From Sphingobacterium cellulitidis (GTDB lineage Bacteria > Bacteroidota > Bacteroidia > Sphingobacteriales > Sphingobacteriaceae): DNA of 64,000 nucleotides. The stretch lies in assembly GCA_002245855.1 (NCBI GenBank), contig NOUX01000004.1:124001-188000 (forward strand). The letters run 5' to 3'. A model generated the notes under the pieces. It saw only the letters and a list, made by a program, of their open reading frames with translations, was not told the origin of the DNA and searched no databases. How positions within the stretch are numbered: the stretch's first letter is position 1; each line of letters begins with the position of its first letter. Of this stretch, positions 36,710 to 45,262 are shown one piece after another. The position numbers and the translations under genes are program-made.

Positions 36710-37576
36710 TTAATTGTTGGATTTGTTAATAATCACACGATGAGGGATTGGAGCTTTAATTCCATTGCTGTCAAAAGCTTTTTTCACTAACTCTTGCACT
36801 TCAAAATAGACAGTCCAATAATTCTCTTGGGTAGTGTAGGGTCTGATTGCTAAGGTTGTCATTCCATCTGCTACTTCCATTACACTTACCTCAGGTTGTG
36901 GAGTTTCCAAAACTTTAGGATGTTGCTTCATAGCCCCAATAGCAACTTCTCTTGCAAAATCAATGTTCTGATCCAATCCTACTGCCAATTTCATATCTAC
37001 CCTTAGGTTTCCGTGGGTAATAAAATTAACAATCACCCCCGTTGATAATGCTCCATTAGGGAGGATGATGGTTTTATTTTCGGGTGATAATAAGGTAGTA
37101 TTGAAGATTCCGATTTCGGTCACCAGCCCCATGCTTTGTTGGGCTTCAATAATATCTCCAATTCTAAAAGGTTTAAAGATCATTAACATGACTCCACCTG
37201 CAAGATTTCCAAAGGAGCCATTCAAGGCAGCCCCAATGGCTAAGCCTGCACCTGCTAATAAGGCTGCAAAACTTGTGATGTTGACACCCAGCATTCCGAT
37301 AATGGCTAAGAACATCAGGATGGTCAGGGTTACTTTTACAATGGAGACCAGGAAATTCTGTAAGGAAGGGTCAAAATTTTTGCCTGCCAATACCTTTCTA
37401 AACAGGGCTCCAATTCGACCAATGATCCATTGTCCAATGAGATAAACGAGTAAGGCTCCCAGGATTTTCGGGGCATAACTTAAGGCCATGTCTTTGATTT
37501 TCATCATCCAAACACCTCCTTGGTCCAAGAGGTTGTTTGCGCCAGTTAGATCTGTGCTAATTTGTAGTAATTTCAT
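36710..37576 (-). CDS. Small-conductance mechanosensitive channel (MscS family)
   Basis: A 288-residue inner-membrane channel that opens under membrane tension. Hydrophobic helices lie at about 35-60, 75-105 and 108-135. The pore-lining helix is the Gly/Ala-rich stretch FAALLAGAGLAIGAALNGSF, followed by LAGGVMLMIFKPFRIGDII, the MscS beta-domain signature, and the alpha/beta vestibule to residue 288. Length and topology are those of short MscS proteins such as E. coli MscS. It is a single gene with its own terminator. Confidence 0.93.
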   Translation of the reverse strand: MKLLQISTDLTGANNLLDQGGVWMMKIKDMALSYAPKILGALLVYLIGQWIIGRIGALFRKVLAGKNFDPSLQNFLVSIVKVTLTILMFLAIIGMLGVNITSFAALLAGAGLAIGAALNGSFGNLAGGVMLMIFKPFRIGDIIEAQQSMGLVTEIGIFNTTLLSPENKTIILPNGALSTGVIVNFITHGNLRVDMKLAVGLDQNIDFAREVAIGAMKQHPKVLETPQPEVSVMEVADGMTTLAIRPYTTQENYWTVYFEVQELVKKAFDSNGIKAPIPHRVIINKSNN

Positions 37577-37996
37577 AAGAATGTTTATTTGATATTATTC
37601 TATTATGAAATATCATGCCATATTAATTAAATTATGTCGATAAATTGCCACGATAATTTAAATTATAAGATAATAAATATGAATTTCCTTCATTTTGTTT
37701 TCGAAGGTGTTAGGTAAATTAATAGTTTTTAGATAGATACGGTTGTAGAAATCAAAAAAAATAAATAAACTTTTCTTTATAAATAAAACTATAAAGATTT
37801 CATTCTCAATTGTGTTTTAGATTTATTGAGAATTAATATGGAATTGTGTATTAATTTTCATCTTAAATAGTAGACAATTGGAATGTGAAAATGAAGCGGT
37901 TAAATAATCTATTTAAGAATGAAAATTGTATTTTTAGAAAAGGCTTCAAATTGGACATAAAAATTGATAAACCTAAATCTTTCAAATTGAATTATT
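37577..37996. other. AT-rich intergenic region with an inverted repeat
   Basis: About 420 non-coding bases between divergent genes. An inverted repeat attctcaat (37802-37810) / attgagaat (37825-37833) lies about 165 bases before the MutS-like start and could be a regulatory site. I see no ORF, RNA gene or terminator. Confidence 0.5.
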
Positions 37997-39319
37997 ATGA
38001 GTGAAAAATTTCTGATAGATGAACAAACCCTGAAGGATTTACAGCTGAGAGACCGTCATAGTCGGACGCTGCTACAGTTTTTTGATAATACCATTACGGA
38101 CGGGGGGATGTTTTACTTAATGGATATTTTCTATGATGCGGTTTTGGATATTGATATTATTAAGGATCGACAGATGAAGATCCGTCGGTTAGAGCCGGTT
38201 GCTGATGAGGAATTTCTATTCTATCGGGTAATTATCCAGGATTTGGAGAAATATGTAAAGTCTTCACATTCAGGTCGCGCAGCATCCTTGACACTAATGG
38301 ATTTTATTGGAGTAAAGGCTCCAGCCTATTACTATAAGAAAAGATCTATTATAGAGGCTTGCGAATTTATGATCAAGTGCCAGAATTTTTATAAGAAAGT
38401 TAATCAACATGCGTTTTATCCGGACGTAGACGATATGATCCAGTTAATTGAGGAATGTTTATCCATGGTTTTCAAGAAAAAAAATTATGATGTTGAGAAA
38501 TTAAAGATCAATATTTTCAATATTGAGAATTTTGATAAAATGATTCGGTATACCTTGGCGCCGCAACTGAAAAAGATCATTTCATTTTTTTATGAGATTG
38601 ATGCTTTTTTATCAGTTGCTAAAGTTTCGAAAGCAAATGGATTCTGTTATCCGGAGGTTTATCCAAAGAATCAGACCGGGGTAACTGAGATGGATGGGGT
38701 TTATCATACCTTTCATAAGAATCCGGTCAAGAATGATATTCGGATGGAGCGAGGGAAGAAGATTTGGTTTTTGACGGGTGCAAACATGGCAGGAAAATCA
38801 TCGATCATCAAAACGATTTCCACAGCTTTGTATTTGACCCATATAGGCTTTCCCGTTCCAGCAGATGCTATGCGGACAGATTTAATTGATGGGGTTTTTA
38901 CGAGTATTAATTTGCAGGATAATTTGGATCTTGGCTATAGCCACTTTTATGTGGAGGCCATTCGATTGAAAACGATTGTTGATCAATTGCCAAAGAACTC
39001 CAATGCGGTTATTATTTTGGATGAATTGTTCAAGGGTACAAATCATATTGATGCCTACAATGCCATATTAAAAGTTTTAAAGAATTTAGCTGATGTGGAT
39101 GGTCCTTATGTAATTGTTTCCTCGCATATTACCGAGCTAGCCAAGGAACTTGTCGAGATTCCTTCGGTTGCTTTTTATAAAATGCTCATTGAAAATGATT
39201 CAGAAGGACTGCCGATTTTTACCTATAAAATTAAGGAAGGAATAGCAGAGGAAAAACTAGGCATGTGGTTGTTGAAGAAAAGTGGAGCGTTTGACTCCAT
39301 CGATAGGCTTAAAAGTTAA
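37997..39319 (+). CDS. MutS-related ATPase lacking mismatch-recognition domains
   Basis: A 440-residue protein with a helical lever/core region (about 1-240) and a C-terminal MutS ATPase domain. Walker A is TGANMAGKSS (about residue 262), Walker B VIILDELFKGTNHID and the signature region YVIVSSHITELA. It has no N-terminal mismatch-binding and connector domains (I and II) and no Smr nuclease domain, so it is not MutS1 or MutS2; such stand-alone MutS-like proteins are common in Bacteroidota and their role is not established, perhaps in recombination or DNA/RNA structure handling. It is a single gene with a terminator just downstream. Confidence 0.85.
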   Translation: MSEKFLIDEQTLKDLQLRDRHSRTLLQFFDNTITDGGMFYLMDIFYDAVLDIDIIKDRQMKIRRLEPVADEEFLFYRVIIQDLEKYVKSSHSGRAASLTLMDFIGVKAPAYYYKKRSIIEACEFMIKCQNFYKKVNQHAFYPDVDDMIQLIEECLSMVFKKKNYDVEKLKINIFNIENFDKMIRYTLAPQLKKIISFFYEIDAFLSVAKVSKANGFCYPEVYPKNQTGVTEMDGVYHTFHKNPVKNDIRMERGKKIWFLTGANMAGKSSIIKTISTALYLTHIGFPVPADAMRTDLIDGVFTSINLQDNLDLGYSHFYVEAIRLKTIVDQLPKNSNAVIILDELFKGTNHIDAYNAILKVLKNLADVDGPYVIVSSHITELAKELVEIPSVAFYKMLIENDSEGLPIFTYKIKEGIAEEKLGMWLLKKSGAFDSIDRLKS

Positions 39320-39375
39320 GGTATAATTGGGAATTGCTTCCCAATACGACTTGAGCTAGTAACATAATTATTTCA

Positions 39376-39411
39376 TAAAAATACCTCTAAAGATGTTAGG
39401 GGTATTTTTAT
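39376..39411 (+). terminator. Intrinsic terminator
   Basis: AAAAATACCTCTA pairs with TAGGGGTATTTTT around a short loop, with a T-run built into the 3' arm. It separates the MutS-like gene from the sugar-acid operon. Confidence 0.8.
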
Positions 39412-39483
39412 ATTCATTAAATTTAAGGGTATTAATACCATTTTCGATGCTTTAAAAAGCATCATAAACCTAAACTTAATTTA

Positions 39484-40326
39484 ATGAAACCATTCTTTTC
39501 ACTATTAGGTTCAATTCTGTTCATTCTACTGTTCAGCTTTATGTTGTTGCCTACTCGCGTTGTATCCCAGACCAAAGGGAAAATTGAAATTGGGGTTGGG
39601 CTATATTCCTTTAATAAGTTTCCATTCAAAGAGGCGGTTCAGATGTCCAAAAAGGCAAATGTCCGGAATGTGGAGGGTTTTTCCTTTCATCAATTGGGTG
39701 GAGAATTCGGTAAATCTTTGTTTGTAGATCTGACAGATTCAGAGCTTGCTAAAATGAGGGAAATTCTGAAAACAAATAATATCCAAATGCAGTCTATGTA
39801 TGTTGATGCAAAAACTACTTCAGATTGGGAAAAGGTTTTTAAACAAGCGGATAAATTGGGCTTAAAATATCTTGTTGGGGAGCCGGATCCGCAACTATTG
39901 GATGTTGTAAATAACCTTGCCAAGAAGTATGATTTGCCATTTGGGATTCATGAGCATGCGAAAGGATTAAGTCATTATTGGCATCCAGATTCGGTATTAA
40001 CGGCTATCAATGGACGTTCTCATCTCAAGGCCTGTGCTGATATTGGACATTGGGTTCGGAGTGGGTTGGATCCGGTTGAATGTTTGAGGAAGTTGGAAGG
40101 AAATATCTTAAGTCTTCATGTGAAAGATCTAGATTCAGCGGGGAATCCTAATGCCAAGGATGTTAATGCAGGAGCCGGCGTTATTGATTTTGATGCCGTG
40201 GTTTCGGAATTAAAAAGACAAGGTTTTGTAGGGGATGTTTTTATAGAATGTGAACATAATTGGGATAATAATTTAAAAGACGTAATAGAATCAGTAAATT
40301 ATATGAATCAAAAGACCAAATTATAA
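39484..40326 (+). CDS. Exported sugar phosphate isomerase/epimerase-like TIM barrel
   Basis: A 280-residue xylose-isomerase-like (AP endonuclease 2) TIM barrel. The first 30 residues (LLGSILFILLFSFMLLPTRVVS) form a signal peptide or anchor, so the enzyme is exported, unlike its cytosolic operon partners. The barrel shows GVGLYSFNKFPFKEAV, QMSKKANVRNVEGF, VGEPDPQ, FGIHEHAKG, CADIGHWVRSGLDPVE and LHVKDLD, with His/Asp/Glu residues that would bind a divalent metal (IECEHNW at the end). It probably isomerises or epimerises a free sugar or keto-sugar. It is the first gene of a five-gene operon with 3-nt spacing to the lactonase. Confidence 0.82.
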   Translation: MKPFFSLLGSILFILLFSFMLLPTRVVSQTKGKIEIGVGLYSFNKFPFKEAVQMSKKANVRNVEGFSFHQLGGEFGKSLFVDLTDSELAKMREILKTNNIQMQSMYVDAKTTSDWEKVFKQADKLGLKYLVGEPDPQLLDVVNNLAKKYDLPFGIHEHAKGLSHYWHPDSVLTAINGRSHLKACADIGHWVRSGLDPVECLRKLEGNILSLHVKDLDSAGNPNAKDVNAGAGVIDFDAVVSELKRQGFVGDVFIECEHNWDNNLKDVIESVNYMNQKTKL

Positions 40327-40329
40327 GCA

Positions 40330-41274
40330 ATGCTTGAATCGAAGAGAATTGAAATGTTAGATTTTCCGATTTGCCAACATGGGGAAGGGCCGGTTTGGCA
40401 TTCAGAAAGGCAATCGGCCTTCTGGGTGGATATACTTTCCGATCAAATCATTGAATATTCTTGGGTAAACAAAACAATTAGTCAGTATGCTGCACCTAAA
40501 ATGGTATCTGCCATTTTTGAAATCGAGGATGATTTATCGAACCTGATTATTACGTATCAGGGTGGCGTCGGGATATATGATCTGCAAACTCAGCAAGTGG
40601 AACTTCTTGATGATTTGGGAATTGAATGGCTTGAAACCCGCTGTAATGATGCTGCCATTGATCCAGATGGGAATTTATGGTTTAGTACGACTCATATTGA
40701 TCATCAAGAAGCTGCCGGTGCCTTATATCGTTATGATTCCTATGGCAAGTTGGATAAGGTTTTATCCGATGTGAGTATTTCCAATGGGCCATGTTGGAGT
40801 CCTGATGGGAAGTTTCTTTTCCATACAGACAGTGGTTATAGAAGAATAAATAGCTATGAGTTTCAGGGGACACATCTAGAAGCTTTGCCTTTTCAAATTG
40901 AAGTTTCAGAAGGAATAGGTTTTCCGGATGGGATGTGTATGGATGGGTATGGGGTTTTATGGGTTGCTATTTGGTCAGGATTTCGGGTTGTGGGAATCGA
41001 CACAAATAAACGAACAGATAAAATGAGTTCTTATCAAGAGGCAATTGGGAATTCCTCTTGGTTGGTTCAAGACGTTCTAGATTTGCCAATACCGCAGGTT
41101 TCGTCCTGTTGTTTAGTAGGACCGGATTTAGATCATTTATTAGTTACGAGTTCTCGGAAAGATTTGAGTCAAGAGGATTTAGAAAAATACCCCGATAGCG
41201 GGAAGGTATTTATTATCAAAATGAATTCAAAAGGGTTAGCATTGTCACCCTATAAAAAGAAATTTAAGCTATAG
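40330..41274 (+). CDS. SMP-30/gluconolactonase-family lactonase
   Basis: A 314-residue six-bladed propeller that hydrolyses aldonolactones. Metal-site residues of the SMP-30 family are visible: Glu19 in QHGEGPVWH, the Asn in TRCNDAAIDPDGNLWF and the Asp in FPDGMCMDGYGVLWVA, with ISNGPCWSPDGKFLFHTDS between. There is no signal peptide. The gene lies 3 nt after the TIM-barrel gene and 3 nt before the dehydratase, so translation is probably coupled. In the pathway it would open the sugar lactone made by a sugar dehydrogenase encoded here to give the aldonate. Substrate preference is not readable. Confidence 0.9.
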   Translation: MLESKRIEMLDFPICQHGEGPVWHSERQSAFWVDILSDQIIEYSWVNKTISQYAAPKMVSAIFEIEDDLSNLIITYQGGVGIYDLQTQQVELLDDLGIEWLETRCNDAAIDPDGNLWFSTTHIDHQEAAGALYRYDSYGKLDKVLSDVSISNGPCWSPDGKFLFHTDSGYRRINSYEFQGTHLEALPFQIEVSEGIGFPDGMCMDGYGVLWVAIWSGFRVVGIDTNKRTDKMSSYQEAIGNSSWLVQDVLDLPIPQVSSCCLVGPDLDHLLVTSSRKDLSQEDLEKYPDSGKVFIIKMNSKGLALSPYKKKFKL

Positions 41275-41277
41275 CAT

Positions 41278-42984
41278 ATGAAACTAAGAAGCAAAGAATG
41301 GTTTGCTCGGAAGGGCAAAGATGGTTTTATTTATCGTGCCTGGATGAAGAACCAGGGGATTCCGGCGGATATGTTTGAGGGGAAGCCGGTTATTGGCATT
41401 TGTAATACCTGGTCGGAATTGACTCCATGTAATGCGCATTTACGGGATTTAGCGGAAGCTGTAAAGAAAGGAGTCTTGGAAGCTGGCGGCTTTCCATTGG
41501 AATTTCCGGTCATGTCATTGGGGGAAACCTTGATGAAACCCACTGCCATGTTGTTCAGAAATTTGGCGAGTATGGATGTTGAGGAGTCGATCCGAGCCAA
41601 TCCGATAGATGGGGTTATTCTACTATGTGGGTGTGATAAGACTACGCCTTCATTGGTAATGGGGGCATGCAGTGTGGATTTACCTACCATTGTTGTTTCT
41701 GGGGGTGCTATGTTGACGGGGAAATATAAGGGCAAAGATATAGGCACCAGTGATTTATGGCGATTTGCGGATGAGTCGAAGAAAGGCTTGTTGTCGGAGG
41801 AGGAGATGAATATGGCAGAGGCTGGTATGTGTCGGAGTATAGGTCATTGTGCTGTTATGGGCACAGCATCTACCATGGCCGGTATGGTGGAATCCTTAGG
41901 TTTGACTTTGCCGGGGAATGCGGCAATTCCAGCTGCAGATTCCAATCGAAAAGTATTGGCAAGAATGTCTGGAAGAAGAATCGTTCAGCTGATCAAGGAT
42001 GATGTTAAAATGTCGGATATCCTCAAGCGGGAAGCCTTTGAGAATGCGATTAAGGTAAATGCTGCTATTGGCGGATCTACAAATTTTGCTATTCATTTAA
42101 TGGCCATTGCAGGAAGAATAGGTGTTGAATTAAATCTGGAGGATTTTGATCATTTTTCAAAAGATATTCCATTGGTAGCAAACCTTCAACCTTCGGGGAA
42201 ATACTTTATGGAAGACCTGTATTATGCAGGCGGCATTCCGGCGGTGATGAACAGCATTCAAGCAGCCTTAAACCGAGATGTTTTGACGGTAAATGGTCGG
42301 ACCATCGCAGAGAATATTGCAGATCAGGTTAGTTTAAATGATGAAGTTATTTCAAGTACCGATCAACCTTTTAATCCCAGATCGGGGATTGTGGTGTTAA
42401 AGGGGAATTTATGTGAGAATGGTGCTGTAATAAAGCCTTCAGCGGCTACTCCGGCATTGATGAAGCATCGCGGAAAAGCCGTAGTATTTGAGAATATTGA
42501 GGACTACAAAGCTAAGATTGATTCTCCGGACCTGGATGTAGATGCGAACAGTGTTTTGGTTTTAAAAAATGTGGGACCAAAAGGATATCCTGGGATGCCA
42601 GAAGTTGGGAACATGGGTATTCCAAAGAAGTTATTGGAAAAAGGAGTCAATGATATGGTTCGCATATCAGATGGTCGGATGAGTGGAACAGGCTTTGGAA
42701 CGGTTGTTTTACATGTTTCACCAGAGTCGGCCATTGGCGGAACCTTAGCATTGGTGCAGGATGGAGATGAGATTGAATTGGACGTAGAAGCTAGGAAGCT
42801 CAATCTATTGGTTGATACAAAAGAGCTGAATCTGCGAAAACAAAATTTAAAACTGGATCTTAATGTTTATAGTCGTGGTTATTGCAAGTTATATGTAGAC
42901 CATGTTGAGCAAGCCCATTTGGGTGCAGATTTGGACTTTCTAAAAGGTGGGTCTGGCAGTGAGGTATTACGCGATTCGCATTAA
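41278..42984 (+). CDS. IlvD/Edd-family aldonate dehydratase
   Basis: A 568-residue Fe-S dehydratase. The three cluster cysteines can be placed at Cys51 (SELTPCN), Cys119 (LLCGCDKTTP) and Cys191 (RSIGHCAVMG), with downstream GGSTNFAIHLMAIAG and RISDGRMSGTGFGTVVLH. The beginning, LRSKEWFARKGKDGFIYRAW, is characteristic of the pentonate dehydratase branch (L-arabinonate/D-xylonate type), not of dihydroxy-acid dehydratase IlvD. It should convert an aldonate into a 2-keto-3-deoxy acid. It is in a tight operon after the lactonase, which supports that role. The precise sugar is not determined. Confidence 0.88.
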   Translation: MKLRSKEWFARKGKDGFIYRAWMKNQGIPADMFEGKPVIGICNTWSELTPCNAHLRDLAEAVKKGVLEAGGFPLEFPVMSLGETLMKPTAMLFRNLASMDVEESIRANPIDGVILLCGCDKTTPSLVMGACSVDLPTIVVSGGAMLTGKYKGKDIGTSDLWRFADESKKGLLSEEEMNMAEAGMCRSIGHCAVMGTASTMAGMVESLGLTLPGNAAIPAADSNRKVLARMSGRRIVQLIKDDVKMSDILKREAFENAIKVNAAIGGSTNFAIHLMAIAGRIGVELNLEDFDHFSKDIPLVANLQPSGKYFMEDLYYAGGIPAVMNSIQAALNRDVLTVNGRTIAENIADQVSLNDEVISSTDQPFNPRSGIVVLKGNLCENGAVIKPSAATPALMKHRGKAVVFENIEDYKAKIDSPDLDVDANSVLVLKNVGPKGYPGMPEVGNMGIPKKLLEKGVNDMVRISDGRMSGTGFGTVVLHVSPESAIGGTLALVQDGDEIELDVEARKLNLLVDTKELNLRKQNLKLDLNVYSRGYCKLYVDHVEQAHLGADLDFLKGGSGSEVLRDSH

Positions 42985-43002
42985 TTAAATAAGATAATAG
43001 GA

Positions 43003-43770
43003 ATGGGAAAAAGAAGATTTGAGAATAAGACCGCCATTGTTACGGGTGCAGGAAAAGGGATAGGTTTTGAGATGGCCAAGAGTTTTTTGGAAGAAGGTGC
43101 TAAGGTGATTTTGAATGATGTGGACGAGGCATTGTGTGAGGAGTCGGCAAGAAAATTATCGGAGTTTGGGAACTGTTTAGGCTTTCCTGGCGATGTAGCA
43201 ACAGCAGAGTTTAATCAGGAACTTGTTGATTTTGCCGTTTCAAAAACTGGGGGATTAGATGTGGTAATGGCTAATGCAGGGATCACCTTGTTTGGTAGTT
43301 TCTTGGATTATCAGGCGGAAGATCTTTATAAGGTTCTCCAAGTGAATATTGGAGGTACTTTCTTTTTGGCGCAGGCGACAGGTAAGTATTTTATTGCGAA
43401 TAAGAGAAGAGGATCGATATTATTTACGTCCTCGGTAACCGGGCATCAAGCACATAAAGATTTAGCAGCTTATGGGATGACCAAAGCAGCGATAGAATTA
43501 TTGGCGAAGCATTTGGTTTTGGAACTTTCACCATATGGAATCAATGTAAATGCTATTGCTCCAGGGGCGACGCTGACAGAGCGGACTTTGGAAGATCCGG
43601 AATATAAGCGGATTTGGGCTAATTTAACCCCAATAGGTTCAGCGGCTTATCCGATTGATATTGCTCAGACGGCATTGTTTTTAGTGAGTGAAGATGCGAA
43701 ACATATCACTGGTCAAACCTTAGTGGTTGATGGGGGCTGGACTTCAGTGAGTCCCTCGCCATTTGAATAG
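43003..43770 (+). CDS. SDR-family oxidoreductase
   Basis: A 255-residue classical short-chain dehydrogenase. The NAD(P) motif is TGAGKGIG (about 15-22), followed by MANAG, the catalytic Ser in LFTSSVTGH, the YGMTKAA Tyr-x-x-x-Lys, and a C-terminal GQTLVVDGGW. Asp at the end of the second strand (ILNDVDE) suggests NAD preference. In this operon it could oxidise the starting aldose to its lactone, or oxidise the 2-keto-3-deoxy acid as in non-phosphorylative fucose/rhamnose routes; both are inference. It follows the dehydratase by 18 nt. Confidence 0.88.
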   Translation: MGKRRFENKTAIVTGAGKGIGFEMAKSFLEEGAKVILNDVDEALCEESARKLSEFGNCLGFPGDVATAEFNQELVDFAVSKTGGLDVVMANAGITLFGSFLDYQAEDLYKVLQVNIGGTFFLAQATGKYFIANKRRGSILFTSSVTGHQAHKDLAAYGMTKAAIELLAKHLVLELSPYGINVNAIAPGATLTERTLEDPEYKRIWANLTPIGSAAYPIDIAQTALFLVSEDAKHITGQTLVVDGGWTSVSPSPFE

Positions 43771-43816
43771 TTAACTCAGTTTAGGATTTTAATTAAAGCA
43801 TATAAGAAATTTGATT

Positions 43817-44980
43817 ATGGAAAATCGAAAATTAAGGATGGGTATGATTGGAGGTGGACAAGGTTCCTTTATTGGGGCTGTTCATCGTTCAGGGGCATTG
43901 TTGGATGGAAAGATAGAGTTAGTTTGTGGAGCCTTCAGTTCAAGGCCAGATGTTGCAGAGCAATCCGGAAAAGATTTGGCAATTCCTTCGGATCGGGTTT
44001 ATACTTCATTTCAGGAAATGATTGAGAAGGAAAAAGAACTTCCGGAGGATGTCAGGATGGATTTTGTGTCTATTGTTACGCCGAATCACATGCATTTTGA
44101 GCCAGCAGTTCTAGCCTTGAGAAATGGTTTTCATGTGGTTATTGATAAGCCAATAACCTTTACTTTGGATGAGGCGAAGGAGTTGGCTAAGGTTGTAGAG
44201 GAAACAGGTTTGATGTTATGTTTGACCCATACCTATGTTGGATATCCCATGGTTAAGCAGGCGAAGGATTTGGTTGATAAAGGAGCAATCGGGCCTATCC
44301 GGAAGATCTATGTGGAATATCCTCAAGGTTGGTTGAGTAAAGGGATAGAGAATTCCGGCAGTGTGCAAGCGGCTTGGCGTACAGATCCAAAGAGAAGTGG
44401 TAAAAGTGGTTGTATGGGGGATATTGGAACGCATGCGGCTCATTTAGCGGAGCATATTTCAGGACTAAAGATTACCCATCTCTGTGCGAATTTAAATATT
44501 TACGGCAAGGACAGAGTGATTGATGATGATGGAGATATTTTATTAAAGTTTGAGGCGGGTGCTACGGGTGTATTGAGTGCTTCTCAAGTAGCGACTGGGG
44601 AGGAGAATGCCCTAAAAATCCGAATTTACGGCGAGAAGGCAGGCTTAGAATGGCGCCAAGAGGAACCCAATACCTTATTAGTTAAATGGGTTGATCAACC
44701 TATTCAAATTTATAGGACTGGAGGAAATCAGGTTTATCAGATGTCACCCGGTACAGGAGCATTTACGCGGACACCTACCGGTCATCCAGAGGGTTATATT
44801 GAGGCCTTTGCCAATATTTATCAATCTTTTGCCGTTCGGTTATTGCAACGATTGACAGGAGTGGAGGAAGAGATTAATTTTCCGGAATATCCGAATATAG
44901 AGGAGGGGATTCGAGGGATGTTATTTATTGATCGGGTTTTGGAGTCCAATGAATCCGAGCAAAAATGGACAAGATTTTAA
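43817..44980 (+). CDS. Gfo/Idh/MocA-family oxidoreductase
   Basis: A roughly 387-residue NAD(P)-dependent sugar oxidoreductase, taking the ATG at 43817 (MENRKLRMG) instead of a TTG six bases earlier. The nucleotide fold is MGMIGGGQGSFIGAVH and the catalytic-type motif is HVVIDKPITFTLDEA (DKP for the common EKP), with the substrate domain from about 135 (DIGTHAAHLAEHISG). It is the last gene of the sugar-acid operon; a strong terminator follows. It may catalyse the first oxidation of a sugar, or a keto reduction. The GGGQGSFIGAVHR variant is typical of a Bacteroidota/Planctomycetes subgroup. Confidence 0.88.
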   Translation: MENRKLRMGMIGGGQGSFIGAVHRSGALLDGKIELVCGAFSSRPDVAEQSGKDLAIPSDRVYTSFQEMIEKEKELPEDVRMDFVSIVTPNHMHFEPAVLALRNGFHVVIDKPITFTLDEAKELAKVVEETGLMLCLTHTYVGYPMVKQAKDLVDKGAIGPIRKIYVEYPQGWLSKGIENSGSVQAAWRTDPKRSGKSGCMGDIGTHAAHLAEHISGLKITHLCANLNIYGKDRVIDDDGDILLKFEAGATGVLSASQVATGEENALKIRIYGEKAGLEWRQEEPNTLLVKWVDQPIQIYRTGGNQVYQMSPGTGAFTRTPTGHPEGYIEAFANIYQSFAVRLLQRLTGVEEEINFPEYPNIEEGIRGMLFIDRVLESNESEQKWTRF

Positions 44981-44988
44981 TTGATAAG

Positions 44989-45013
44989 ACTCATCGAAAG
45001 ATGAGTTTTTTTA
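44989..45013 (+). terminator. Intrinsic terminator with GAAA tetraloop
   Basis: The stem ACTCATC / GATGAGT with a GAAA loop is followed by T8. It closes the five-gene sugar-acid operon. Confidence 0.92.
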
Positions 45014-45066
45014 TTAGATGTTCTGCAAAATCACTAAAAATTTAATCAAAATGAATGTCCTGAAAT

Positions 45067-45093
45067 AACTAAATTTTTCATTCAAATTTAGTT
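45067..45093. repeat. 10-bp perfect inverted repeat
   Basis: The arms aactaaattt and aaatttagtt are separated by 7 nt, about 170 bases before the 45263 operon. There is no T-run, so it is not a clear terminator; it may be a regulatory site. A TATCTTTA box (45236-45243) with TTG at 45213-45215 may be the promoter of the operon. Confidence 0.6.
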
Positions 45094-45262
45094 GATTAAT
45101 TAATACGTCTAAGAATCATTTTTTTATTAAATTTTTAATCAAGTTTGATAATAAAAATTCTATAAGTTTTTAATAATCAATATGTTGTAATTACTAATAA
45201 TGCGTATTTACATTGAATTGCTTGATTAGTTTCCTTATCTTTATCTATAAAACTAATCGATT

